From Treponema sp. (GTDB taxonomy: Bacteria; Spirochaetota; Spirochaetia; Treponematales; Breznakiellaceae): DNA of 55,593 bases. Numbering within the stretch: the first letter of the stretch is position 1; each line of letters begins with the position of its first letter. The translations under genes and the position numbers were made by a program. Below are positions 33,431 to 42,310 of the stretch, piece by piece. The stretch lies in the NCBI GenBank assembly GCA_031260245.1, contig JAIRKH010000120.1, positions 1-55,593 on the forward strand, in the 5' to 3' direction. The notes under the pieces are model-generated. The model saw only the letters and a program-made list of their open reading frames with translations. It did no database searches and was not told where the DNA came from.

Positions 33431-35767
33431 TTAAGACATTTTTTTCCCATCAACCGCTTGAACAGCTGATGCAGGTATGTAGATATGGAACGCTGTGCCT
33501 TTGCCCAATTCCGTCTGCACCTTGAGGTTGCCGCCTATCTCCTTCACACGGTCGCGTACAAGATTGAGTCCGATGCCCCGTCCGCCGTGAACCGTCTCCG
33601 CTTCCGCAGTGCTAAAACCCGGCGAAAGGATAGCGTTGAGTAGAACGTTTTTATTAGACGCTTCGGACTCGCTTTTGAAAAAACCTGTTTCCAATCCCTT
33701 TCTCTTGATTTTCTCGAAGTTGATACCGCCGCCGTCGTCCTTGAGCTTGATGTGAATCATGCCGTTTTCCACTTTGACGGACAGGCGTATTGAGCCGGTT
33801 TCGTCTTTCCCTTTGGCAAGCCTTTCCTCCGGCGTTTCTATACCATGAACCACCGAATTACGGACGAGTTGCATGAGAATTTCTTTCATAAGCCGCCGCG
33901 GACCGTGCGTCATGACGCCCTTATCCAGGGAATCTATCACGAACTTCACCTTCTTATTAAGGTCTTCCGAAGCGCGGCTTGCCGACTTTGAGAGAGATTC
34001 GATAAGCACGTCGTCGTTGGTTTTCTGCGCGCCGCCAGTTCGCATGGAGTCTATTTTTGCGATGACGTCCTTGAACCCTTCTTTTTCTTTGGCAATATCT
34101 TCAATCTGCAACGTTAGATGGAGCATATCGTCAAAAGCCACCTCTTCTTTCTCGCGCATACCTTTGATGACGGTCTCCAAGCTGTGAACCTTCTCTCCAA
34201 ATGTAGCGAGCCCTAGGATGACCGCGTTAGATTTTACCGCATGAACAGACTGGTAGACTTCGATCAATTTTTCGTGCGGGGTCAGACGGTCGTTTTGCAG
34301 ACATCGGTCGATTTGTCCGAATTCATAATTAGCATCGTCGATGAAGTCGTTGAAAACGCTCGGATCCACATTGATAAGCTCAAACATAGCCCGCATTTCC
34401 TCTTCTTGGTGCTTTTTCTCTTCGGCGAGTCGTTTTTTTAATTCCGTACTGACGGTGACATCGTAGATAGATATCATGAGCATGATTTCACCATGTCCCC
34501 GGTCCACCGTTATGAATTCCACATGGAATATTTTCCTTTCACGGGTTTCCGGACTCATGTACTGGAATTCATTCAATGGATTGATGTCGTTGAGCATATC
34601 TTGGTCGAACTGCTGGAGGAATACCATCTCGAAATAATCGCAAATAGCCTGCAATTCGCTGGGCGTAACCGATTTTTCCAAAAGATCGGTGAATTTGACG
34701 CCGTGGAAGTCGCTCACTCCCATTATATTAAACAAGGCTTTGGAATGATTGTCTTGGATGACGTATTCCTTGTTCATAAAGAAAATCCCTATGTTCAGGC
34801 TATCTTTCATCGCCGCGATTTCGTCGCGTTCCGCCAAGTGGGTCATGTCCATCAGGTTGATAAGAGTGCCGCCTGTATCCCCGGGGAGGTCGTTGCCCAA
34901 TGCTTTGAAATACCCGCGTTCGCCGTTCAGGGTGTATTCCCACATTTCCTCGTAGATGTTAGACGTTTTTCGCAGAAGCGTTCCGGCAAGCTCTTTGAGT
35001 TCCACTGTGGGGAAAAGGTCAAGCACAGGGCGTCCAATAACCCATTCGGAATTGGTGATATGCCCTAGTTTCGCTAAGTTATTGCTTATGTAAATGACGC
35101 GATTCTGACTGTCAACCATAGCGATATAGTTCGGAGTTGTGGACATGAGGGTTCTGAAGGAGTCTCTACTCTTTATCGCTAAGTCCGCTTTTTGCTTCAA
35201 ACTGTAGAAGGCGACGGTGATGAAAAGCGAAGCTATGAGGGATACCCCCCATCCGACTATCAACACGGGTATTCCCTCATAGGATTCGCCGAATAGGTTT
35301 ATTACAAGTTTTTCTGAACCTTGTCCCAGAAAAGGCGCGCGGTTGAAAGTCATGACGCCCAACAGGACGTTCTGGAACACATTGTAGGCTAGAGTTTGCT
35401 TAAAATTGTCGTAGAGACAGCTCAATACACACGTAGCGATACAAAGCGGCAGATAGAACAAATCCCATACCGCAGGCGTCTGAGACGCGTTTGTCACCGT
35501 TTGAATACTGGTTACGCTCACGAAGAAAATCAACGGTACGACAAAAGCGAGGTTTCTGTAATTCTTAACAGCCGCGAAAACTATAACCAGCAACCCCAAT
35601 GGAATAATAATGCAGAAAAAGCCCATGAAGCCCATAGACACGATGTCCGCATTGTTCTGCACGCCTTGGGCGATGTAGAAAAAACCTAAAACGACGATTC
35701 CCAGAAAGGCGGCTATGTTAGCAAGACTAAAGGAAGCTTTCTTTCTATTTACTCCGACTTTTTCCAT
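33431..35767 (-). CDS. Membrane sensor with PAS, Hpt and CheA-type HATPase domains
   Basis: 778 residues. About six membrane helices cover residues 15-190. Two PAS-like domains follow (about 200-310 and 315-440; NYIAMVDSQNRVIYIS, FFMNKEYVIQDNH), then a coiled coil (440-460), an Hpt-like helical bundle with the candidate phospho-histidine His509 (SVHAVKSNAVILG), and a CheA-type ATPase (N box LMQLVRNSVVHGIE around 632-643, DDGGGI, GGRGIGLNLVRD). It lacks a CheW-like P5 domain and a receiver, so unlike CheA it would not join a chemoreceptor array by that route. Its start overlaps the upstream lipid kinase by 23 bases. The CheX and CheY proteins just upstream are plausible partners. Confidence 0.82.
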   Translation of the reverse strand: MEKVGVNRKKASFSLANIAAFLGIVVLGFFYIAQGVQNNADIVSMGFMGFFCIIIPLGLLVIVFAAVKNYRNLAFVVPLIFFVSVTSIQTVTNASQTPAVWDLFYLPLCIATCVLSCLYDNFKQTLAYNVFQNVLLGVMTFNRAPFLGQGSEKLVINLFGESYEGIPVLIVGWGVSLIASLFITVAFYSLKQKADLAIKSRDSFRTLMSTTPNYIAMVDSQNRVIYISNNLAKLGHITNSEWVIGRPVLDLFPTVELKELAGTLLRKTSNIYEEMWEYTLNGERGYFKALGNDLPGDTGGTLINLMDMTHLAERDEIAAMKDSLNIGIFFMNKEYVIQDNHSKALFNIMGVSDFHGVKFTDLLEKSVTPSELQAICDYFEMVFLQQFDQDMLNDINPLNEFQYMSPETRERKIFHVEFITVDRGHGEIMLMISIYDVTVSTELKKRLAEEKKHQEEEMRAMFELINVDPSVFNDFIDDANYEFGQIDRCLQNDRLTPHEKLIEVYQSVHAVKSNAVILGLATFGEKVHSLETVIKGMREKEEVAFDDMLHLTLQIEDIAKEKEGFKDVIAKIDSMRTGGAQKTNDDVLIESLSKSASRASEDLNKKVKFVIDSLDKGVMTHGPRRLMKEILMQLVRNSVVHGIETPEERLAKGKDETGSIRLSVKVENGMIHIKLKDDGGGINFEKIKRKGLETGFFKSESEASNKNVLLNAILSPGFSTAEAETVHGGRGIGLNLVRDRVKEIGGNLKVQTELGKGTAFHIYIPASAVQAVDGKKMS

Positions 35768-36740
35768 TAGATATTTTCCCTTTTTTTACCACGGATCTGT
35801 CGTAGGTTAATCCTTTCAGAGTTACGATTTGGACAGACGCTGGTTGTACTTGAATGGTAAGGCTCGTGTCAAAAAACACTTCGCCGTCTAGCTGAATTTG
35901 AAGCGCCGCTTTAGATTTCACTTCGATTTTTTGAGCGCGGATGATTTTACAGTCCGCAGGGGTCTTACCGTGCAAGAAATCGTTTAACCGTATCAACGTC
36001 CGAATAGCTCCCATGCTTTTAAAGAGTATTACGTTTAGGAAACCGTCGTCAGGACGAGCTTTCGGAGATGGGGTCTTATTGCCCCCGTAACATGGACCGT
36101 TAGCGATATTGATGGAAGCGTAGCATCCGCTGAAATCGACGCCGTCGATGATTAGCTCGTACTCCTGATTGAGTAAATCAGGGTCAAAGACGCCGTTTAT
36201 GTTACACAAGGTCGTCAAAGGAACATAGAGAAAGGGAAATCGGTTGAAGAGACTCTTGTAACGACGGGTGACGAGGTTAGCTTTCACAATAGCCGCGGTT
36301 TCAAGCCCAATGGTGCAAGAGTTAAGGGCGTAGTTAAATCCCGCCGCGATGACGTCTGTGGGAATAACGTCTCCGTCCGTTATCTTTGAAATATCCTTGA
36401 ATTGCTCTTCCAGACCTTCGCCGAAAGAACGGACGAAATCATTGGAATTCCCATAGGGGATGGACGCGAGCTGTGTGTTGGGAAAGTCCATAATAGCGTT
36501 GAGACAATCAAAGAGAATACCGTCGCCGCCGATGGCGTAGATCCGCACCGTTTCGCCTTCTTCCGCGATCTTCACTTCCCGCCGTACGCAACCTATCGCG
36601 TCGCGGGGGAAGTGCGAGATTTGTATAGAAAAATGCGGATGCTCCTGCTTCCTGAAGTACTGCCCTATAACGTCAATGATGAAATCCATCTTCCCTTTGT
36701 CGAGAAACGACTTAGGGTTAAAAACAAAAACATGTTTCAT
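35745..36740 (-). CDS. Diacylglycerol/lipid kinase family protein
   Basis: 331 residues. The DAGK catalytic domain has the nucleotide-binding GGDG (residues 71-74, YAIGGDGILFDCLN) and the second conserved block SIPYGNSNDFVRSFG. The C-terminal beta-sandwich with GPCYGGNKTPSPKARPDDGFLNV is typical of the DgkB/YegS group. Members phosphorylate diacylglycerol or other lipids at the inner leaflet. Its tail overlaps the start of the kinase gene, and CheX lies 13 bases upstream, so a lipid enzyme is embedded in a signalling operon. Confidence 0.87.
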   Translation of the reverse strand: MKHVFVFNPKSFLDKGKMDFIIDVIGQYFRKQEHPHFSIQISHFPRDAIGCVRREVKIAEEGETVRIYAIGGDGILFDCLNAIMDFPNTQLASIPYGNSNDFVRSFGEGLEEQFKDISKITDGDVIPTDVIAAGFNYALNSCTIGLETAAIVKANLVTRRYKSLFNRFPFLYVPLTTLCNINGVFDPDLLNQEYELIIDGVDFSGCYASINIANGPCYGGNKTPSPKARPDDGFLNVILFKSMGAIRTLIRLNDFLHGKTPADCKIIRAQKIEVKSKAALQIQLDGEVFFDTSLTIQVQPASVQIVTLKGLTYDRSVVKKGKISNGKSRSK

Positions 36741-36753
36741 ACTTATTGCCTAT

Positions 36754-37230
36754 TTAGCGGGCTCCCGTCACCTCAATAGCAACCAGAAGAGTAAACATAT
36801 CGTTCTCAAATATCTTGAACGGTATGCAAAGTATGCGCGCCTGATTTCCGGGCCACTTGATGATATGCCCGGCTCCCTGTACGATGGTCGGTAGGGAAAT
36901 AACCATCTTCATTGCCTCTTCCAGCTTCTGCTTCACATTACCGGCTATGATGTTTACGATCTCGCCGACGGCGTCAAGGACGTCGTCGTCCATGACTGTA
37001 TGCAGACTTCCAGTGAGTATATCCGTAAGCTTGATGGACACCCCTTTTTGCATAGAGATAATGACCGCGCCGCGGGCTTCGCCGGTAAATCCGATAACCG
37101 CGGAAATATCCCCCCCTCCGAGAGAGTCCTTCTCTGAAAAGTAAGGGGTCTTCGCGGTTATCTCGCACCCAATAAACTGCTTGAAGACCTCCATACAGAC
37201 GTCAATGAACGGCTTAATGTACTGTTCCAT
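36754..37230 (-). CDS. cheX: CheX-like CheY-P phosphatase
   Basis: 158 residues, the usual CheX size. The phosphatase signature ExxN is visible as Glu90 and Asn93 in DAVGEIVNIIAGN. CheX is the main CheY-P phosphatase of spirochaete chemotaxis. It has an AAGGA site. It lies directly after a CheY-type gene (11-base gap), so the pair makes a phosphorylation/dephosphorylation module. Confidence 0.85.
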   Translation of the reverse strand: MEQYIKPFIDVCMEVFKQFIGCEITAKTPYFSEKDSLGGGDISAVIGFTGEARGAVIISMQKGVSIKLTDILTGSLHTVMDDDVLDAVGEIVNIIAGNVKQKLEEAMKMVISLPTIVQGAGHIIKWPGNQARILCIPFKIFENDMFTLLVAIEVTGAR

Positions 37231-37241
37231 AAGATAGTTCC

Positions 37242-37622
37242 TTATTTGTTAAGTATTTTGGCTAGTTTTTCGATAAAAAGTTTTGAATTAACCGGCTTCG
37301 TAATGTAATCCGTGGCCCCGTTCTTCAAGGCTTCAATGACATTATACTTCGCGGCCTCGCTCGTTACCATGATGATGGGCAAACCTTTGTACTTTTCCAT
37401 CGCCCGTACGCTTTTGAGAAAATCAATGCCCGATAGTTTGGGCATATTCCAATCCAGAAGCACCAAGTCAATCTTGGTCATACCAAGTTGTTCCAACGCT
37501 TCTTCTCCATTGTTTGCCTCCATAAATGTACAGACCATCTGCATCTCGGAGAACATTCCTTTCACCGTGTTCCTCATGATGCGCGAATCGTCAACAATCA
37601 GAACCGTTAAATCTATTGCCAT
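37242..37622 (-). CDS. CheY-like single-domain response regulator
   Basis: 126 residues, a receiver domain alone. Acidic pocket Asp11/Asp12 (LIVDDSR), phospho-acceptor Asp57 (LLDWNMP), switch Thr87 (VTSEA) and Lys109 (ITKP) are all present. The start MAIDLTVLIVDD at 37622 has a perfect AGGAGG; the longer open frame reaches into the promoter. It is probably the target of the Hpt/HATPase kinase and of CheX. Whether it controls the flagellar motor or another output cannot be told. Confidence 0.9.
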   Translation of the reverse strand: MAIDLTVLIVDDSRIMRNTVKGMFSEMQMVCTFMEANNGEEALEQLGMTKIDLVLLDWNMPKLSGIDFLKSVRAMEKYKGLPIIMVTSEAAKYNVIEALKNGATDYITKPVNSKLFIEKLAKILNK

Positions 37623-37651
37623 AAGACCTCCTCTTTGATTTCGCTTATAAA

Positions 37652-37679
37652 AGTATACCACTTTTCTTACAAATAGCAA
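37652..37679 (-). promoter_or_regulatory. Promoter of the cheY-cheX operon
   Basis: Minus strand: TTGCTA (37674-37679), 16-base spacer, TATACT (37652-37657), giving a leader of about 25 bases with AGGAGG. Confidence 0.5.
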
Positions 37680-37751
37680 GCGTTTTTTTATTTTAAAACA
37701 CAAACAATTTACGCCGCCATTCTTGAAAAAATTCCGTCTCTTTTTTGAATA

Positions 37752-38660
37752 TTAAAACGCGACCACCTTGTTCCTTCCAGTATTTTTAGCCTGATAAAGC
37801 GCGATGTCCGCATTTTTGATGAGCTTCTCGATGAATTTCTCGTCAATAACGGTAGCTTCCACATCGGAAGCCATTGCCAGACCGAAACTCGCGGCTAAAG
37901 ACACAGTACCGACATCCAGCGGAACCGGCGAATTAACGAGCGTTCTCCGCAGACGCTCCGCAATAGCTACGCCTGTCTTTTTATCCGCTTTGTAGAAAAA
38001 AAACATGAACTCTTCGCCGCCGTAACGTCCCAAGAAATCGTCCGTACGCATGGCGCGGCCTATCACTTCAGCAACGTGTTTCAAAGCCTCGTCTCCAGCC
38101 AGATGTCCATAAGTATCGTTGAATTTCTTAAAAAAATCAATGTCTATCATCATAATACCGCACGATACGCCCTTCAACGCCGCCATCCTCAACGCCCCAA
38201 GTACTCGTTCCATAAACGCCCTACGATTCATGAGGCCGGTAAGCGGGTCGTGGTCAGCCAAATACTTGAGATGAGACTCCCGTTCCTGCAACGCCCTTTC
38301 CCCATCCTTCATGCTCGAAAGCGTGGAATCGAACTGACTCATCATGCGGTTAAACGCAACGGCAAACGAGTTTGTAAGGGGATATTGTTGTGAAAAATTC
38401 CCCTGCTCAACGAGTTGCATCAGTATGAAAATGGAATTTATATGTTCCTGTAGGGTTCTTAAATTATCAAATACAACGCCGCTTCTCTTAACGTCCACCG
38501 AAAAATCGTCGTTCGCAAAAGCTCTGAGAATCTCCCGTAGCGCCCATATATCATCGTGAAGCTCCGCCAATTCGACGTTTTCCGCAAGCTCGCCCTCAAG
38601 AGAAGGGGGATAGCTGTCTGTTAAAAGCCTTTTAATATGCATAAGCGTATTGTTAGACAT
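37752..38660 (-). CDS. GGDEF diguanylate cyclase
   Basis: 302 residues, no membrane helices. The GGDEF catalytic site is intact as GGEEF at residues 214-218, with the inhibitory I-site RTDD (205-208) exactly five residues before it; DHDPLTGLMNR marks the domain start. The N-terminal 130 residues contain a HAMP-like helical stretch (AFNRMMSQFDSTLSSM) and a coiled coil but no recognised sensor. It makes cyclic di-GMP, probably under feedback control. There is no Shine-Dalgarno; the -10 box ends six bases before ATG (leaderless). It diverges from tRNA-Thr. Confidence 0.92.
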   Translation of the reverse strand: MSNNTLMHIKRLLTDSYPPSLEGELAENVELAELHDDIWALREILRAFANDDFSVDVKRSGVVFDNLRTLQEHINSIFILMQLVEQGNFSQQYPLTNSFAVAFNRMMSQFDSTLSSMKDGERALQERESHLKYLADHDPLTGLMNRRAFMERVLGALRMAALKGVSCGIMMIDIDFFKKFNDTYGHLAGDEALKHVAEVIGRAMRTDDFLGRYGGEEFMFFFYKADKKTGVAIAERLRRTLVNSPVPLDVGTVSLAASFGLAMASDVEATVIDEKFIEKLIKNADIALYQAKNTGRNKVVAF

Positions 38661-38666
38661 GGCGTT

Positions 38667-38695
38667 ATTCTATCATAGAAATTTTATTTTGTGAA
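38667..38695 (-). promoter_or_regulatory. GGDEF-gene promoter, leaderless
   Basis: Minus strand: TTCACA (38690-38695), 17-base spacer, TAGAAT (38667-38672), six bases, ATG at 38660. Confidence 0.5.
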
Positions 38696-38713
38696 GGGGG
38701 CAAAATTTAACGC

Positions 38714-38742
38714 TTGACATTTTTTTATCTTTTTCGTAAAAT
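38714..38742 (+). promoter_or_regulatory. tRNA-Thr promoter
   Basis: Perfect TTGACA (38714-38719), 17-base spacer, TAAAAT (38737-38742), with the mature tRNA beginning 12 bases later. Confidence 0.7.
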
Positions 38743-38754
38743 AAATCATCTTAC

Positions 38755-38827
38755 GCCAAGGTGGCTCAGTCGGCAGAGCGGCGCACTCGTAATGCGCAGG
38801 TCCGGGGTTCGATTCCCCGCCTTGGCT
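38755..38827 (+). tRNA. tRNA-Thr (anticodon CGT)
   Basis: A 73-base cloverleaf folds completely. The acceptor GCCAAGG pairs with CCTTGGC, the D stem GCTC with GAGC, and the anticodon stem GCGCA with TGCGC around the loop CTCGTAA (anticodon CGT, reading ACG). The variable loop is AGGTC, and the T arm is CGGGG-TTCGATT-CCCCG. The 3' CCA is not encoded. Confidence 0.97.
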
Positions 38828-38914
38828 GGTCTCGTTTATATTGTATAACCTATCTGAAAAATCACCTGATTTCCCGTCGAAAAGTATGACGGGGGGTTCG
38901 TAAAGAAGGATATT

Positions 38915-40024
38915 ATGAGTATAAAAGTAGCCGCCCGCCAGTCTTGGGATATAGATGGACTTATTAAGGAAATCGCTCAACCGGACGTCAAAGCGGTGAT
39001 TTATTTTTTCTCGATTGAAATGGAGCGTTTTGAACCCCACAAGGCGTTTAAACGAGCTTTCCCCCGCGCGGCCTGCGTCGGCGCTTCAATGGTAGGCGGC
39101 TGGTGTACAAGCGGGGCGATTGAGAAAGGCGTCGTCGCTATGTCTCTATCTTCCGACGAAGTAGCCGAGACCTTCGTCACCCTGCAAGAAGGGGTGAAGC
39201 GCGACCCTGCGCTTGTCGCCCAAAAAATGATTGAAGAGCTGAAACGGAAGTTGGGCTACCGAAACATACACCCGAATAGCTATTTAGGCATCGTACTTTT
39301 CGACGGACTGTGCCGCGGGGAGGAAATCGTCAAACGCTTTACCTATGAAAAGGGCTTCAATCTGAACTTAGTAGGAGGCGCGGCCGCGGACGAGGTTCAG
39401 TTTGTCAAAACGCTGGTGAGCGCGGACGAAAAATGTTCCGACGACGGAGCTGTGGTTTTGGTTATGAAGATGAAGATACCTTTTTACTGCAACCACTACG
39501 TCCATTACATTCCAACCGCCGACTCATTTGTCATAACAAAGGCGGATCCATCTAAACGGATAGTTTGGGAAATAGAAGGGCAGAACGCCGCGGAATATTA
39601 CGCAAAGGCTATCGGCGTTTCAGGTCCCGATAAACTCACGCCGAGTCATTTCGCCAAGCGCCCGGTTGGTATTGTTATAGGCGATACGGTCTATGTACGG
39701 AGCGAAAGTAGGGTTATTGACGGCAAAGGATTAGAATTTTTCTGTTTCATAGATGAATCGACACGAGTCCACATTCTGAGAAGAGGAGATATAATCGCCC
39801 ATGCCCGTAAAACCCTGGAAGATGTACAGCGGTACCTTCCGAACATCCAGGGGGCGATGTTATTTAACTGTCTTTTTCGATATCTTGAACTCCAGGAACT
39901 TAAAAAGATACCGGACTTCAACCGCGTATTCGAGAAACTCTCCTTTATCGGTTTTAATACCTATGGAGAAGAATACTTTACCCATCATAATCAGACCCTT
40001 ACCGCGGTCTTTTTCGGAGGCTAA
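38915..40024 (+). CDS. FIST-domain sensor protein
   Basis: 369 residues, no signal peptide or membrane helices. The FIST_N domain (first half, [42 protein letters not shown]) and FIST_C domain (second half, [53 protein letters not shown]) are both recognisable. FIST is a sensory domain thought to bind small ligands such as amino acids, found with signal-transduction outputs. An AAGGA site precedes the ATG. The soluble MCP gene begins two bases after its stop, so the two probably form one sensor split over two proteins. Confidence 0.85.
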   Translation: MSIKVAARQSWDIDGLIKEIAQPDVKAVIYFFSIEMERFEPHKAFKRAFPRAACVGASMVGGWCTSGAIEKGVVAMSLSSDEVAETFVTLQEGVKRDPALVAQKMIEELKRKLGYRNIHPNSYLGIVLFDGLCRGEEIVKRFTYEKGFNLNLVGGAAADEVQFVKTLVSADEKCSDDGAVVLVMKMKIPFYCNHYVHYIPTADSFVITKADPSKRIVWEIEGQNAAEYYAKAIGVSGPDKLTPSHFAKRPVGIVIGDTVYVRSESRVIDGKGLEFFCFIDESTRVHILRRGDIIAHARKTLEDVQRYLPNIQGAMLFNCLFRYLELQELKKIPDFNRVFEKLSFIGFNTYGEEYFTHHNQTLTAVFFGG

Positions 40025-40026
40025 AC

Positions 40027-40878
40027 ATGAATATAACCCCTGCGGCGCCGCAACAAAAACCCGCCGGGAAGCGGGATTTGTTCAGCCATAAGATGAAACG
40101 GCTGGTTCATTACATAAACAGCAAGTTCAAGATAATGGTGTTTGAAACTATCTCCCGAAGCAATATACTAAACAGCACTATTATCTATCTACATGGCGCC
40201 TTTAACCGCGTCTCTGGCGTCATGAAAAACGCCAACGCTTCGTTTCAGAAAAGCTCTGAAGTCTTGGCGAATGTGTCCAAGGATAATCGACGCTATATAA
40301 GAAACGTCGAGCATAACTTTGCGATTATTGACAAGACCTTTGACGAGTCCTTTCAGCTTGCCGACTCCCTGCACGGCGTCGCAAAGGTTACTGGAGACAA
40401 TCTGACCGCCATCCATAATATCGCGGAACTGACCAATATACTCGCGCTCAATGCGTCCATCGAAGCGGCGCGCGCCGGAGCCGCGGGTAAAGGGTTCGCC
40501 GTGGTAGCCCAGGAGATTCGCAAGCACGCGGCGACCACCAAAGACGCCATCGGAACCATCTCCGAAAACATCAAACAGCTTATCGTCTATATTAACAGCC
40601 TCTCCGAGAAAATGAACGCCATGAAAAACGAAGTTAAAGAAGGAAAATCCCTGGTACAAAAGATTGTGACATTGAGCGAAGGGGAGGATAAAGCGCTTAC
40701 CGCCGTCAATATCGATATTGCGGCTATAGACACAAGCTTTCAGGAATACGGGGATATAGCGGAAACTCTGGACAGGACGATAGAGCAATCAAACACTTCA
40801 AAGACGGATGTAGAACAGATGCTTGTATTCTTTCAAGACAGTATGGAAAGTATAGAAAAAATAGAAGACAGCTACTAG
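40027..40878 (+). CDS. Soluble methyl-accepting chemotaxis-type signalling protein
   Basis: 283 residues with no membrane helix. Residues about 60-230 are the antiparallel coiled coil of a chemoreceptor signalling domain; the hairpin tip is the conserved [14 protein letters not shown] then [15 protein letters not shown] (about 136-165). It would contact CheA and CheW in the cytoplasm. The usual N-terminal sensor is missing, and the preceding FIST gene, two bases away, is the likely sensing partner. A GGAGG site precedes ATG 40027. Confidence 0.88.
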   Translation: MNITPAAPQQKPAGKRDLFSHKMKRLVHYINSKFKIMVFETISRSNILNSTIIYLHGAFNRVSGVMKNANASFQKSSEVLANVSKDNRRYIRNVEHNFAIIDKTFDESFQLADSLHGVAKVTGDNLTAIHNIAELTNILALNASIEAARAGAAGKGFAVVAQEIRKHAATTKDAIGTISENIKQLIVYINSLSEKMNAMKNEVKEGKSLVQKIVTLSEGEDKALTAVNIDIAAIDTSFQEYGDIAETLDRTIEQSNTSKTDVEQMLVFFQDSMESIEKIEDSY

Positions 40879-41341
40879 GCGAAGCCCTCTACGTCCGCGA
40901 TAGACAAAAACTTTCCAGCTACACATCAGGACTTCCGGTGAATATACCTGAATCAGTAGGGGCGCCGCCTCTTCCGCTACCTCCGTGCAAACGACGGTCA
41001 GTCTCCGCATTTCCTCGCCAAATCAGACGTCTTTTCCGGCGTTTTTTGCGGTTGCCGCAACGACGCGGCGTTATAGCGTCATCTCGACAATTTCTCATGA
41101 AACAATATTTTTCTTTGCGTTAGCGGTTTGAGGAACTTCAAAATTTGAAATAACTACCATGAATTGAAATATATATAATAAAATTACTTGCAAAATACCC
41201 GCTGCGCATAACAGGTCTGCGCGCGCTTCATCATTTTGTCAGCCATGGTCTTTGTTGCGCAAAGCCCTTATTCTGGATAGCAAAACGTCGCATGGCGCCG
41301 GAACCTTATATGAGATTATCCAGTCGCAATGCGTTCATTCT
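40879..41341. other. Gene-free interval between the MCP and the Ter-tubulin-actin operon
   Basis: 463 bases with no convincing gene. It separates two convergent units, yet neither a classical terminator nor a tRNA-like fold was recognised. A short minus-strand frame near 40880-41010 has no support beyond being open. Confidence 0.45.
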
Positions 41342-42310
41342 TCAGGCTTCCATATACAGGGACCCTTTAACGGCGACCGCGTATTTGTTGTCTTGGAAGA
41401 CGACCCGCGCAGGAACGCATCTCTTGACAAAACCGGGCAACGATCCAGAAATATCGTAGATATGCGCCATCATGGGGCGCATATCGTTGGATATCTCGCG
41501 GGATTCGTTGAACTGGTGAAAGTTCACATACAACAGTTTACCATCAACAAGCACGAAAGGGGACGCAAGATAGTTGTTACTTTTCTCAAAGAGGAGTTTT
41601 ACATACTCGCCTTGACTGAACCGCTGGTAAACCGCGGCGTCCACATCCATATAAACGTCTCCTACATCGACAGTCCGCCGTTTTTCGCGCTTTTCCTTGT
41701 AGTGATAAAGCAGAGGCGTTTCGTCAACCGGACGCGGCGGTTGAGACGGCTTCTCAACAGGAGACTGTTCCTTCGGCGTCCCACCGGCTTGCGCGGAAGC
41801 TGTACTCGGCGTCTGGGACGCGGACGCCGCAACGCGAGAAATATCTCCGCCGCCGTCTGACGCATAAGTCGGTTCCTTGGATGGTATGATTTTTTTATCT
41901 TCATACCGACCGTCCTGTTTTTCGGCGGCTTTAGCCTTTTTTATCTCCATCAAGAGGATACTATGTAATACGCCCGTAAGAAGCATTAACAGAGCGACGG
42001 CGACAAGTATCAGAATAAAAATTTGATCGCTCTTTTTTTCCTGCTTTTTTCCCAGCGCGTCAAATTTTTCCTGCAAGCCGCTAATATCGTTTGACAATGA
42101 CTCAACGCCTTTTTCTAGCGACTCAACGTCTTCCCTCAAAGTCTCAATCGCGCTGTTTAATTCCGCAAAACTGTCGATCATATCTGATTGTACCTTAATA
42201 GGCGGCTCAACTCTGGTATCATCCGTCTCGTCAGCAAAAACATAGATGGATAAAAAAAAGAAAATAAATAAAAAACTATGAAAATTTTTAAAATTCCTAA
42301 AAGAAATCAT
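41342..42310 (-). CDS. Membrane-anchored coiled-coil protein of the Ter-tubulin-actin operon
   Basis: 322 residues, family not recognised. A hydrophobic N-terminus (residues 11-26) looks like a signal peptide; a coiled coil follows (about 55-90), then a membrane helix (about 97-122, IFILILVAVALLMLLTGVL), a proline-rich linker (about 160-195), and a cytoplasmic or periplasmic C-terminal domain (about 205-322) including YVKLLFEKSNNYLASPFVLVD. An AAAGGAG site and a four-base overlap with the preceding 1012-residue gene show coupling. It is the last gene of the operon. It could anchor the NTPases to the membrane. Confidence 0.6.
   Translation of the reverse strand: MISFRNFKNFHSFLFIFFFLSIYVFADETDDTRVEPPIKVQSDMIDSFAELNSAIETLREDVESLEKGVESLSNDISGLQEKFDALGKKQEKKSDQIFILILVAVALLMLLTGVLHSILLMEIKKAKAAEKQDGRYEDKKIIPSKEPTYASDGGGDISRVAASASQTPSTASAQAGGTPKEQSPVEKPSQPPRPVDETPLLYHYKEKREKRRTVDVGDVYMDVDAAVYQRFSQGEYVKLLFEKSNNYLASPFVLVDGKLLYVNFHQFNESREISNDMRPMMAHIYDISGSLPGFVKRCVPARVVFQDNKYAVAVKGSLYMEA

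Noticed and set aside
40798-41010. 70-residue minus-strand frame after the MCP gene
   Set aside because: Half of it is the complement of the MCP end, and no similarity or proper ribosome spacing supports it.
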